Shown here piece after piece: positions 7,299-16,118 of a DNA stretch of 38,038 nucleotides (position 1 is its first letter; every line of letters starts with the position of its first letter). The stretch is from contig JAVXHY010000019.1 of NCBI GenBank assembly GCA_036656615.1, positions 1-38,038 of the forward strand, written 5' to 3'. The stretch comes from CAUPWF01 sp036656615 (lineage in GTDB: Bacteria > Bacillota > Clostridia > Lachnospirales > Lachnospiraceae). A program made the position numbers and the translations under genes. The notes beneath the pieces were generated by a model. The model did not search any database. It was not told where the DNA came from and saw nothing but the letters and a program-made list of their open reading frames with translations.

Positions 7299-8795
7299 CT
7301 ATTCATCCTTCGCCCAGTCAAAGGCATATTTTACTGCCTTATTCCATCCTTTTAATTTCTTATCTCTTTCTAGTTGAGTAATATCTGGTTTGAACACTTT
7401 ATCAATTTCCCAATTTTGTATCACTTCTTCTTTATTTGCCCAATATCCTACTGCAAGCCCTGCCAAATACGCAGCGCCCATAGCTGTCGATTCTACACAT
7501 TGTGGACGAATCACTTGTGTATCACTAATATTGGCTTGGGATTGCATAAGGAAGTCATTTCCACTAGCTCCCCCATCCACTTTCAAAGTACGTAACTCTA
7601 AACCAGAATCTGCTTTCATTGCACTAATTACATCCTGCACCTGATAAGCAATAGACTCTAGTGTTGCTCTAATAATATGACATTTATTTACACCCCTGGT
7701 AATACCAACCATAGTGCCTCTAGCGTATTGATCCCAGTGTGGAGCTCCTAATCCAGTAAAAGCAGGTACTACATAACAACCATTTGTGTCTGGAACCTTT
7801 GTAGCCATATACTCTGAATCTTTGGCTGAATCCAATATTTTCAGTTCATCCCGCAGCCATTGAATAGCCGCTCCTGCAACAAAGATGGATCCTTCTAATG
7901 CGTAATTTACTTTTCCATCCAATCCCCATGCAATAGTTGTTACCAATCCATTGTTTGAAAATACAGGTTTTTCTCCTGTATTCATTAATAAAAAGCAGCC
8001 TGTGCCATAAGTATTCTTCGCTTCACCCTGATTAAAACAAGTCTGTCCAAATAACGCAGCTTGCTGATCTCCTGCTGCTCCAGCAATTGGAATTGGTTTT
8101 CCAAAGAAAACAGAATCCACTTCCCCATAAACGCAACTAGATGGCTTTACCTCTGGAAGCATGCATTTTGGTATATCTAATTCCGCTAGAATTTCCTCGT
8201 CCCATTTCAACTCATTGATATTAAATAGGAGCGTTCTCGAAGCATTAGAGTAATCCGTTACATGAACCACTCCTTTGGTAAGTTTCCATATTAACCAAGT
8301 TTCCACTGTTCCAAAAAGAAGCTCACCTGCGTTGGCACGTTCTCTTGCACCTTCTACATGATCCAATATCCACTTCAATTTTGTTCCCGAAAAATATGCA
8401 TCAATTTTTAATCCTGTTTTCTTTCGGAAACGTTCTGACAGGCCTTTTTCATTTAAAGAGTCACAATATTGAGAAGTTCTTCGGCATTGCCAGACAATCG
8501 CATTGTATACTGGTTCCCCTGTCCGCTTATCCCATACAATTGACGTTTCTCTTTGATTTGTAATTCCGATTGCCGCAATATCTTCAGCTGTGGCACCGAT
8601 TTTCGACATTGCTTCTACTGCTACACCTAATTGAGAAGACCATATTTCATTAGCATCATGTTCTACCCATCCTGGTTTTGGAAAATATTGTGTAAATTCT
8701 TTTTGTGCAACACTACAGGTATGTCCCTGTTCATCAAAAAGAATACAGCGATTACTTGTTGTTCCCGCATCTAAAGCCATGATATATTTACCCAT
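7299..8795 (-). CDS. glpK: Glycerol kinase
   Basis: A 498-residue FGGY-family kinase converting glycerol and ATP to glycerol 3-phosphate in the cytoplasm. Seen: the N-terminal phosphate loop ALDAGTTSNRCILFD, TNQRETSIVWD, GAAGDQQAALFGQ, NTYGTGCFLL and the C-terminal KVDGGASGNDFLMQ. All are intact and the length is standard. A GGGAGG site lies 7 bases before the ATG. It starts 14 bases after tex. No glpF or glpD is nearby, which is unusual because these often accompany glpK. Confidence 0.97.
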   Translation of the reverse strand: MGKYIMALDAGTTSNRCILFDEQGHTCSVAQKEFTQYFPKPGWVEHDANEIWSSQLGVAVEAMSKIGATAEDIAAIGITNQRETSIVWDKRTGEPVYNAIVWQCRRTSQYCDSLNEKGLSERFRKKTGLKIDAYFSGTKLKWILDHVEGARERANAGELLFGTVETWLIWKLTKGVVHVTDYSNASRTLLFNINELKWDEEILAELDIPKCMLPEVKPSSCVYGEVDSVFFGKPIPIAGAAGDQQAALFGQTCFNQGEAKNTYGTGCFLLMNTGEKPVFSNNGLVTTIAWGLDGKVNYALEGSIFVAGAAIQWLRDELKILDSAKDSEYMATKVPDTNGCYVVPAFTGLGAPHWDQYARGTMVGITRGVNKCHIIRATLESIAYQVQDVISAMKADSGLELRTLKVDGGASGNDFLMQSQANISDTQVIRPQCVESTAMGAAYLAGLAVGYWANKEEVIQNWEIDKVFKPDITQLERDKKLKGWNKAVKYAFDWAKDE

Positions 8796-8809
8796 AGCAA
8801 AACCTCCCG

Positions 8810-10966
8810 TTATACAATTCCTTTCATTGTCAATTGAATTCTCTTTTTTTGTAAGTCCACACTCATTACCTTGACATCTACCACATCACCCACACTTACC
8901 ACTTCTAATGGATGCTTGATAAATTTCCTATCTGTGATTTGAGAAATATGTACCAGCCCATCCTGGTGAACGCCAATATCGACAAAAGCACCAAAGTCAA
9001 TGACATTTCTTACCGTGCCCTTTAAAATCATACCTTCCGTCAAATCCTTCATATCAAGGACATCTGTTCGAAGTATTGGTTTTGGCATTTCATCCCTTGG
9101 ATCTCTGCCTGGTTTCTCCAATTCCTTTACAATATCTGTCAGTGTAATTTCCCCAATTTCCAGTTCTTGGGCCATCTTCTTTGGCTCAGTTACCATATTC
9201 GCTATTCCAATTAGATTTCCCGATTCTATGTCTTTTATTGTAAATCCTAAATGATCTAATAAACCTGTAACAGCATCATAACTTTCTGGATGTACACTTG
9301 TCCCATCCAAAGGGTTCTTTCCACCCTTAATTCTCATAAATCCTGCACACTGCTCATAAGCTTTTGGTCCTAGTTTTGCAACCTTAAGTAATTGTCTTCT
9401 GCTTGTAAAGCTTCCATTTTCTTCCCGATAACCTACAATGTTTTTTGCAATCGTACCGGTAATCCCCGAAATGTAAGATAACAATGGTGCCGATGCTGTA
9501 TTTAAGTCGACTCCCACTTTATTTACACAGCTTTCTACCACACCTGAAAGTGCTTCTGTCAGTTTTTTCTGATTCATATCATGCTGATACTGTCCAACGC
9601 CTATAGATTTAGGATCTATTTTGACTAATTCTGCCAATGGATCCTGGAGGCGTCTGGCAATAGAAGCCGCGCTACGCTGTCCTACATCAAAATTAGGGAA
9701 TTCTTCTGTTGCAAGCTTACTTGCAGAATATACAGATGCCCCTGCCTCATTCACAATAATATATTGCATGTGTTCTGGGATTTCCTTAAATAACTCTACA
9801 ATAATCATTTCTGATTCTCTAGAAGCGGTTCCATTTCCAACGGAAAACAACGTAATTTTATACTTCTTAATTAATTTCTTAAGCGTATCCTTTGCAGCCT
9901 GTATTTTCTGTGGTGTCGTTGGTGCTGTTGGATAAATTACTACCGTATCTAATACCTTTCCAGTAGCATCTACTACAGCCAATTTACATCCCGTTCGGAA
10001 AGCAGGATCCCAGCCTAATACCACCTGCCCTACAATCGGTGGCTGCATGAGAAGCTGTTCCAGGTTCTTTCCAAAGACTTCAATTGCTCCAGTTTCTGCT
10101 CTTTCTGTGAGATCATTTCTAATTTCACGTTCGATAGCAGGTGCGATTAAACGCTTATAACTGTCTTCGATCACATCCTTCAAAACAGGAGTGGTATACG
10201 GATTGTCAGAAAGAAGGACTTTCTTTTGTAAAAATTGAATGATTCGTTCTTCCGGAGCCTCTATTTTTACATTTAAAATTTTTTCTTTTTCCCCACGATT
10301 CAATGCCAGAATCCGATGGCTGGCCAGTTTGATGATTGGTTCCTCAAAATCATAGTACATTTCATATACCGATTCTGCTTTTTCATCCTTTGCCAAAGAA
10401 ATAATTTTTCCTAGTTTTGTAGTAATCTCCCGAATATAAATACGGTAGTCTGCTTCATCTGAAATATATTCTGCGATGATATCTCTGGCGCCAGCTAGTG
10501 CTTCCTCCACCGTAGATACTTCTTTATCTTCTGCAACATATTCTACTGCAAGTTCTTCTAAGGGATTGTTTACTTTTTGAAATAAAATTATCTGTGCAAG
10601 GGGTTCTAATCCCTTTTCTTTGGCAATAGTTGCTCTTGTTCTTCGCTTTGGCCTGTATGGACGATATAAATCCTCCACAACAACTAACGTCTGTGCTGAT
10701 AAAATCTGGTTTCGTAATTCTTCGGTTAATTTCCCCTGTTCTTCTATACTAGAAACTACCTGAGCTTTCTTTTCCTCCAAATTCCGAAGATAAGTCAGTC
10801 GCTCATGTAATTTACGAAGTTGTTCATCATCTAATTCCCCTGTTGCTTCTTTTCGATATCTGGAAATAAAGGGAATGGTATTTCCCTCATCAATTAACTC
10901 TACTGCTGCCTCTACCTGCCACTTCTTTACGCCTAATTCTTCTGTCAGTCTTTGATTAATATCCAT
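8810..10966 (-). CDS. tex: Tex-family RNA-binding S1 domain protein
   Basis: A 718-residue protein: an N-terminal helical Tex region, a YqgF/RNase H-like core (about 320-450, with VVLGWDPAFRTGCKLAVVDA), helix-hairpin-helix repeats (around 490-560, NTASAPLLSYISGITGTIAK) and a C-terminal S1 domain (about 640-715, GTVRNVIDFGAFVDIGVHQDG). The family binds nucleic acid and influences transcription; its exact role in Clostridia is not established. The length is near normal. The ATG follows AAAGGGG by a slightly long spacer. First gene of the tex-glpK-yitT-channel unit. Confidence 0.95.
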   Translation of the reverse strand: MDINQRLTEELGVKKWQVEAAVELIDEGNTIPFISRYRKEATGELDDEQLRKLHERLTYLRNLEEKKAQVVSSIEEQGKLTEELRNQILSAQTLVVVEDLYRPYRPKRRTRATIAKEKGLEPLAQIILFQKVNNPLEELAVEYVAEDKEVSTVEEALAGARDIIAEYISDEADYRIYIREITTKLGKIISLAKDEKAESVYEMYYDFEEPIIKLASHRILALNRGEKEKILNVKIEAPEERIIQFLQKKVLLSDNPYTTPVLKDVIEDSYKRLIAPAIEREIRNDLTERAETGAIEVFGKNLEQLLMQPPIVGQVVLGWDPAFRTGCKLAVVDATGKVLDTVVIYPTAPTTPQKIQAAKDTLKKLIKKYKITLFSVGNGTASRESEMIIVELFKEIPEHMQYIIVNEAGASVYSASKLATEEFPNFDVGQRSAASIARRLQDPLAELVKIDPKSIGVGQYQHDMNQKKLTEALSGVVESCVNKVGVDLNTASAPLLSYISGITGTIAKNIVGYREENGSFTSRRQLLKVAKLGPKAYEQCAGFMRIKGGKNPLDGTSVHPESYDAVTGLLDHLGFTIKDIESGNLIGIANMVTEPKKMAQELEIGEITLTDIVKELEKPGRDPRDEMPKPILRTDVLDMKDLTEGMILKGTVRNVIDFGAFVDIGVHQDGLVHISQITDRKFIKHPLEVVSVGDVVDVKVMSVDLQKKRIQLTMKGIV

Positions 10967-11033
10967 TTTTGTTTTACCCCTTTAAATTTACACTAATTTA
11001 TATTTGAAATATAATTCGTATTCAACAAGTTAC

Positions 11034-11062
11034 ATTATAATAGATAATTGCTTCACATGCAA
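11034..11062 (-). promoter_or_regulatory. Promoter for the tex operon
   Basis: Minus-strand -35 TTGCAT (11062-11057) and perfect -10 TATAAT (11039-11034) with a 17-base spacer, about 65 bases before the tex start. It is back to back with the tetR promoter. Confidence 0.65.
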
Positions 11063-11084
11063 AGATAGAGTTCACTCTGTTTTC

Positions 11085-11113
11085 TTGAATTACAGTAAAC
11101 GCTATGTTATACT
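11085..11113 (+). promoter_or_regulatory. Promoter for the TetR-family gene
   Basis: -35 TTGAAT (11085-11090) and -10 TATACT (11108-11113) with a 17-base spacer. The start near 11120 leaves a leader of about 55 bases containing an inverted repeat at 11147-11164. Confidence 0.7.
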
Positions 11114-11146
11114 AGAACAAATCAAACCATTACTTAAACTATTCAG

Positions 11147-11164
11147 GTATGTAATATAACATAC
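11147..11164. promoter_or_regulatory. Candidate TetR-family operator
   Basis: A perfect inverted repeat GTATGT - 6 bases - ACATAC, 12 bases before the regulator's start codon and overlapping its leader. A second, imperfect candidate (AGAGT-TC-ACTCT, 11067-11078) lies between the two divergent promoters. Position suggests autoregulation. No binding data exist. Confidence 0.4.
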
Positions 11165-11175
11165 AGAGGTGTAAT

Positions 11176-11778
11176 ATGAAGGAAAACCACACACTATCCA
11201 AACAGCAGTTAAAATCAAAAGAAACAAAGGACCGTATTTTTCAAGCTGCAAAAAACATTATGAAAAAGAGTGGCTACGAGGCTCTGTCTATTAAAAATAT
11301 ATGTGAAGAAGCAAATGTATCTAATGGAAGTTTCTATCATCATTTTAAAACAAAGGATGACTTACTTTCTTATTACATTGAAGATCAACCAAGTATGGAT
11401 TCCAATTTATTAGATATTCCCCAATCTTTAATTGAAACAAAAGAAACCATTATCAAAGTTTATCTAAATTATGCTACCTACTGTAAAGATTTAGGTGTAG
11501 ACTTTATGGCAAGCTATTATACCCCTAAAAATCAAGCTTTAAACCCTCACATTCGTACAGAACGTCCCTATCCTATTATTACGGTTCAAGCATATTTAGA
11601 AAAAGCCATCGCCGCTAATATAGTACAAACGGATTTGAAAATAGACGAAATCACCACTGATATACGTATGCTGGTAATCGGAAATGTATTTGAATGGTGC
11701 TTAAATGATGGAAATGCTGATTTTGACGGAAACATTCGGAGATCATTAGGCAAATATTTAGAGGGTATCTTGCATTAA
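11176..11778 (+). CDS. TetR/AcrR family transcriptional regulator
   Basis: A 200-residue regulator. Residues about 16-65 form the TetR helix-turn-helix, with SIKNICEEANVSNGSFYHHF as the recognition region, followed by FKTKDDLL. The C-terminal ligand domain is divergent and gives no substrate clue. It diverges from tex and may regulate itself, the tex-glpK operon or distant genes. An AGAGGTG site precedes the ATG. A hairpin at its stop codon ends the transcript. Confidence 0.88.
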   Translation: MKENHTLSKQQLKSKETKDRIFQAAKNIMKKSGYEALSIKNICEEANVSNGSFYHHFKTKDDLLSYYIEDQPSMDSNLLDIPQSLIETKETIIKVYLNYATYCKDLGVDFMASYYTPKNQALNPHIRTERPYPIITVQAYLEKAIAANIVQTDLKIDEITTDIRMLVIGNVFEWCLNDGNADFDGNIRRSLGKYLEGILH

Positions 11779-11793
11779 GTTGCAGATACCCTC
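11761..11793 (+). terminator. Terminator at the end of the TetR gene
   Basis: GAGGGTATCT (11761-11770) pairs with AGATACCCTC (11784-11793). Three more inner pairs form after a one-base bulge, and TGATTTTATAC follows. The stem contains the last codons and stop of the TetR gene. It may work in both directions, since the convergent GGDEF-EAL gene ends at 11814. Confidence 0.65.
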
Positions 11794-11813
11794 TGATTTT
11801 ATACTTTATGCAC

Positions 11814-14039
11814 CTATTTATCTTGCTCCAATAATTTTTCGAATTCTTGCACAGGTATGGGCTTTGAATAAAAATACCCTTGTACTATATCGCACCCTGC
11901 TGATTTCAAAAAAACAATTTGCTTTTTTGTCTCTACACCTTCTGCAACTGTTATCAATCCAACACCCTTAATCATAACAATTATTTGCTGAATAATTTCC
12001 TCACCACGCATATCATCTACCGCCTGATCCAAAAAACTTTTATCTAATTTCACATAATCCGCTGGTAAATCTTTCAATGTACTAAGCGATGAATACCCAC
12101 TGCCAAAATCATCTATAGAAACCAAAAATCCTGCCTGCTTGATTTTTTTCATAATTTGAATCATATTATTTACATTTAAATAAACTGCACTTTCCGTAAG
12201 CTCAATTTCCAAAAGATTTCTTGGTACTTGATATCTATCTGCAATTTCTATCAATTTTTCTGATAAATTAAAATCCGAAAGATGTATTCTGGAAATATTA
12301 ACTGAAATCGGAATATTCCAACTCCCCTTGTATGTTTGCTGCCATTTTATAATTAATTTACAAACTTGCTCAAACATATACAAATCAAGTGTCTTAATAA
12401 ATCCATTTTTTTCAAAGATAGGAATAAAATCATTGGGGAATATCATCCCTTCTTCTCCTCTATTCCATCGCACCAATGCCTCCGCTCCCACTATTGCTTC
12501 TGTTTTCAGTAAATATTTGGGTTGCAGATAAACTTCAAATTCACAATTTGTAAGTGCCTGTTCCATTCGATTTTCAATTTCTTTTTCACGAATAATTTCA
12601 AGTCGGTCTTCTTCTTCAAAAAAATGAAAAAAAGTATCCTTATTCTTTTTCACAATATTCTTTGCAACATTAGCCCGATCACTCAAGGCATTGATATGAA
12701 TATCCCGTTCATTTATCTGGCAGATTCCAATTGCCAGCTCTATTTTATAACCATCAATCATATTTTCAATTTGACTAATGATACCCTTTAATCTTTCCAC
12801 AATATTCTCATCGCTTTTGTATTGCATTAAGACATTAAAATTATCAGATGAGGCCCGTCCAAATGTTTCATTCGCTTCTAGCTGCTCATGAAGTATTTCT
12901 GCTAAATTTTTCAATACTTCATTTCCTGTGCTATGTCCATATATATCATTTATGATTTTAAATTTTTCAATATCTAAAATAATCATAGCAAATTTTTGTG
13001 TCAAATTCTTTTTCAATATTTCTTCTACATCTATTGCGAACTTAGCCCATTTAGAATACCCAGTAACATCATCTATATACGCTAAATTTTCTAAGCTTCT
13101 ATTTGTTTTTCGGTAATTTAGAATCATTAACAGGCTAACAGATATGGTTAACATAATTACAAATATCATTAAAACCGTCAACTTCAGAACCATTCGATCA
13201 GATTGAAAAGAAATAACTTTTGTAGGCACTACCGAAACAATATACCAATCCTTTATTCCTATCTTATTGTAACAATATTGTCTTTTAAATTCTTTACTTG
13301 TGTTTTCTATGGAACCATCCACACCTCGTTGAATATCATGTTTTAGTTTTTCTACCTGTTTTTCTCCCATCCCCTTTTCCTTCAATGTAGTGAATAAATT
13401 TGTATATTCGCCTACACTATTGGGATGTTTTGTCTTGGCCACTGGTTTTCCTTCACTCGTAATTAAATAAGAATATCCTTCTCCACCAAAGCTATCAATA
13501 CGAGCCATATCAGAAAACTCTTCTTGTGTTTTTGTAACAAACACCACTCCTTTGACTTTACCTTCTTGATAAAGTGTGGTTGCAAATACGTTAATTTCTT
13601 CGTGATCAGTTTTATCAACTAAACAATCCGAAACAACTGTCTTTCCCTCCATTGCTTTTTGAAAATACTTTCTATCTCCTACGTAAAATCGTTCTCCATC
13701 CGTGGTATTAGCTATTCCATCCAAAGAAACAATACCCATCCTTTTGAAGTCATTTTTTTCATTTTCTATCTCTAAAACAGAAAGTTCATGCTCTATATCT
13801 AAATCATCGTAACTTCCTATAAAACTGGCAATTGCTTTAACATCCAATAGATTTCCTGTAATGCGCTCTTTAATATTATCTGCATTCTTCGCAGATATTT
13901 CCCCAAGATAGTTTACTTTCTCTGTGTACAAGACCTTTTGTGCCTGTCGTATAAAACCAACTCCTAAAGATAGTAATAATATAAGGATGGCACTTACTAT
14001 AATAATAAAAGAAGTAATTGATTTTTTATTTTTCTTCAT
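11814..14039 (-). CDS. Membrane Cache-GGDEF-EAL protein, probable c-di-GMP phosphodiesterase
   Basis: A 741-residue signalling protein. A membrane helix (about 8-30) is followed by an extracellular double-Cache-like sensor (about 35-285) and a second helix (about 285-310). A GGDEF domain then follows (about 325-480) whose signature is FGRASSDNF instead of GGDEF, so cyclase activity is unlikely. The EAL domain (about 490-735) keeps GAEALVRW, LEIELTESA, SIDDFGSGYSSL, DYVKLDKSF and AEGVETKKQ, so it should hydrolyse c-di-GMP. The degenerate GGDEF may act as a GTP-sensing regulatory domain, as in other such proteins. A lone gene with a TATAAT box at 14125-14120. Confidence 0.93.
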   Translation of the reverse strand: MKKNKKSITSFIIIVSAILILLLSLGVGFIRQAQKVLYTEKVNYLGEISAKNADNIKERITGNLLDVKAIASFIGSYDDLDIEHELSVLEIENEKNDFKRMGIVSLDGIANTTDGERFYVGDRKYFQKAMEGKTVVSDCLVDKTDHEEINVFATTLYQEGKVKGVVFVTKTQEEFSDMARIDSFGGEGYSYLITSEGKPVAKTKHPNSVGEYTNLFTTLKEKGMGEKQVEKLKHDIQRGVDGSIENTSKEFKRQYCYNKIGIKDWYIVSVVPTKVISFQSDRMVLKLTVLMIFVIMLTISVSLLMILNYRKTNRSLENLAYIDDVTGYSKWAKFAIDVEEILKKNLTQKFAMIILDIEKFKIINDIYGHSTGNEVLKNLAEILHEQLEANETFGRASSDNFNVLMQYKSDENIVERLKGIISQIENMIDGYKIELAIGICQINERDIHINALSDRANVAKNIVKKNKDTFFHFFEEEDRLEIIREKEIENRMEQALTNCEFEVYLQPKYLLKTEAIVGAEALVRWNRGEEGMIFPNDFIPIFEKNGFIKTLDLYMFEQVCKLIIKWQQTYKGSWNIPISVNISRIHLSDFNLSEKLIEIADRYQVPRNLLEIELTESAVYLNVNNMIQIMKKIKQAGFLVSIDDFGSGYSSLSTLKDLPADYVKLDKSFLDQAVDDMRGEEIIQQIIVMIKGVGLITVAEGVETKKQIVFLKSAGCDIVQGYFYSKPIPVQEFEKLLEQDK

Positions 14040-14119
14040 TGTCTTATACCTCTCTTATCCTTTGACTTTATCATATTCAAAATATCCCTTAACTAGCTAT
14101 TTTTGTCCATATCTATTTC

Positions 14120-14148
14120 ATTATACTATGTTCTGCAAACAATTTAAA
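14120..14148 (-). promoter_or_regulatory. Possible promoter of the GGDEF-EAL gene
   Basis: Perfect -10 TATAAT (14125-14120, minus) with a weak -35 TTTAAA (14148-14143) at 17 bases. It lies about 80 bases before the start codon. Confidence 0.4.
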
Positions 14149-14219
14149 TAGAATCCTTTAAAATATCATATTGTCTATATTTTAACATAGCTGACTATTA
14201 ATTATTTATGCTTGTTTAT

Positions 14220-14247
14220 TTGAAACTTATATATTACAATATATCTA
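14220..14247 (+). promoter_or_regulatory. AT-rich hydrogenase promoter region with palindrome
   Basis: A possible -35 TTGAAA (14220-14225) and weak -10 TATCTA (14242-14247) bracket a perfect inverted repeat ATATATT-AC-AATATAT (14229-14244). It is 40-60 bases before the hydrogenase operon start. The repeat could be an operator, but AT-rich palindromes arise easily here. Nothing else is evident in the 246-base gap 14040-14285 apart from the opposite promoter. Confidence 0.3.
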
Positions 14248-14285
14248 CTAAATAGTTACGACAATAAAATTCGAGAGGTGAAACT

Positions 14286-16118
14286 ATGAGTAGACTTGAA
14301 ATTTCTACACCGAACAAAGCGCAGCTGGTTGTAGAAGGTCTCTACAAGGATTTAGAGCGCCGAATTGAGGCTAGCCCTCCTGGCTTATGCCCAGTTGATA
14401 TATCAAGAGCTTTTCTTGAATTATGTCACGCTCAAACTTGTGGAAAATGCGTACCCTGCAGAATCGGACTAGGACAATTAAAGAATCTGATTACAGATGT
14501 CTTAGACGGCAATGCAACAATGAAAACATTGGATTTGATGGAAGAAACAGCACTTTCTATTATGGAATCTGCTGACTGTGCCATCGGATACGAAGCAGCT
14601 AATATGGTTTACAAAGGATTAATCGGATTTCGTGACGATTATGAAGAGCACATTAAACAGGGAAGATGTATCTGCAAATACAAACATCCGGTTCCATGTG
14701 TTGCTCTTTGCCCAGCCAGTGTTGACATTCCTGGCTATATAGCACTTGTTGGTGAAGGCCGCTATCAGGATGCTATTCGTTTAATACGAAAAGATAATCC
14801 ATTTCCAACCACTTGTGGATTTATATGCGAGCATCCATGTGAAGCTCGCTGCCGTCGTAACATGATGGATAGCGCCATTAATATTCGTGGCATGAAACGT
14901 ATGGCCGCCGATTATTCCGGCAAAGTTGCACCACCACCTTGTGCTGCCTCAACTGGCAAGCGCGTGGCAATTGTAGGTGGTGGTCCAGGTGGATTAAGCA
15001 CTGCCTACTACTTACAGCTTATGGGTCATCAGGTAACTGTATACGAGATGCTTCCAGAACTTGGTGGTATGCTCCGTTATGGAATTCCGAATTATCGTCT
15101 TCCAAAAGAACGATTAGATGATGATATTCAGGCTATTTTAAAAACAGGTGTAGAAGTAAAACATGGTTTAAGAATTGGATCAGATATTACAATTCAAAGC
15201 TTACGTGCTGAATATGATGCCGTATTAATTACCATTGGTGCCAGCACTGATAAGAAATTAGGTCTTGAAGGCGAACAGGCAGAAGGTATTTTATCTGCAG
15301 TACGTTTCTTACGTGATGTAGGAAAGAATATCCATGCTGACTTAAAAGGACAAGAAGTTGCTGTAATTGGTGGTGGTAATGTATCTATGGATGCAGTCCG
15401 TACCGCTGTTCGTTTAGGTGCTAAGAAAGTTAGTATTGTATACCGACGTCGTATTGCAGATATGACTGCACTTCCAGATGAAATTTCTGGTGCGATTGCT
15501 GAAGGCGTTGAAGTACAAACTCTAAAAGCTCCAAAAGAAATTAAACTGGATGACAACGGCCATATCAAAGGCATTGTTGTTGCTCCACAAATGATTAGCA
15601 GTATCAAAAATGGACGTGCCAGTGTAAAACCAACTGGAGAAGATGATCTATTCATCCCATGTACCACTTTAATAGTTGCAATTGGTCAAAACATTGAATC
15701 TGCCCACTTTGAAGAAGCAGGTGTTCCAGTATCTAGAGGTCAGATCATGACTGATAAATTTGGCGGTTTCGACAATATCCCAGGTGTATTTTCTGGTGGA
15801 GACTGTGCAACAGGTCCTTCTTCTGTTATCAATGCCATTGCTGCTTCAAAAGCTATTGCTGCAAACATTGATGAATACTTAGGCTTCCATCACACTATTT
15901 CTTGTGATGTAGAGATTCCAGAAGCTAGTTTAGATGATCGTTCTCCTTGTGGAAGAGTGAACATGACCGAACGTGAAGCATGTGTACGAATTCACGACTT
16001 TGAAGGCGTGGAAAATTGCATGACCGAACAAGAGGCTAAGCAAGAAGCATCTCGCTGTCTGCGCTGTGACCACTTCGGCTTCGGAATATTCAAAGGAGGT
16101 CGAGAAAAATTATGGTAA
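14286..16118 (+). CDS. NuoF-type Fe-S domain fused to GltD/NfnB-like FAD-NAD(P) oxidoreductase, hydrogenase partner
   Basis: A 610-residue protein. Residues about 30-115 resemble the C-terminal [4Fe-4S] domain of NuoF/HydB (CGKCVPCR at 52-59, fourth Cys98). From about 125 it is a glutamate-synthase-small-subunit-like flavoprotein. This part has two Cys clusters (128-142 and Cys177/181/185/189), an FAD Rossmann loop VAIVGGGPGGLS at 227-238, and a second nucleotide site AVIGGGNVSMDA. The NuoF FMN/NADH-binding domain is absent. It overlaps the hydrogenase gene by 7 bases, so it probably passes electrons between NAD(P)H and the hydrogenase. Bifurcation is possible, since NfnB is a relative, but this is inference. 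Confidence 0.88.
   Translation: MSRLEISTPNKAQLVVEGLYKDLERRIEASPPGLCPVDISRAFLELCHAQTCGKCVPCRIGLGQLKNLITDVLDGNATMKTLDLMEETALSIMESADCAIGYEAANMVYKGLIGFRDDYEEHIKQGRCICKYKHPVPCVALCPASVDIPGYIALVGEGRYQDAIRLIRKDNPFPTTCGFICEHPCEARCRRNMMDSAINIRGMKRMAADYSGKVAPPPCAASTGKRVAIVGGGPGGLSTAYYLQLMGHQVTVYEMLPELGGMLRYGIPNYRLPKERLDDDIQAILKTGVEVKHGLRIGSDITIQSLRAEYDAVLITIGASTDKKLGLEGEQAEGILSAVRFLRDVGKNIHADLKGQEVAVIGGGNVSMDAVRTAVRLGAKKVSIVYRRRIADMTALPDEISGAIAEGVEVQTLKAPKEIKLDDNGHIKGIVVAPQMISSIKNGRASVKPTGEDDLFIPCTTLIVAIGQNIESAHFEEAGVPVSRGQIMTDKFGGFDNIPGVFSGGDCATGPSSVINAIAASKAIAANIDEYLGFHHTISCDVEIPEASLDDRSPCGRVNMTEREACVRIHDFEGVENCMTEQEAKQEASRCLRCDHFGFGIFKGGREKLW

Noticed and set aside
15194..15667. Long minus-strand frame inside the hydrogenase partner gene
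   Set aside because: It is a codon-composition shadow: no ribosome binding site, no recognisable domain, and it lies fully within a confident plus-strand gene.
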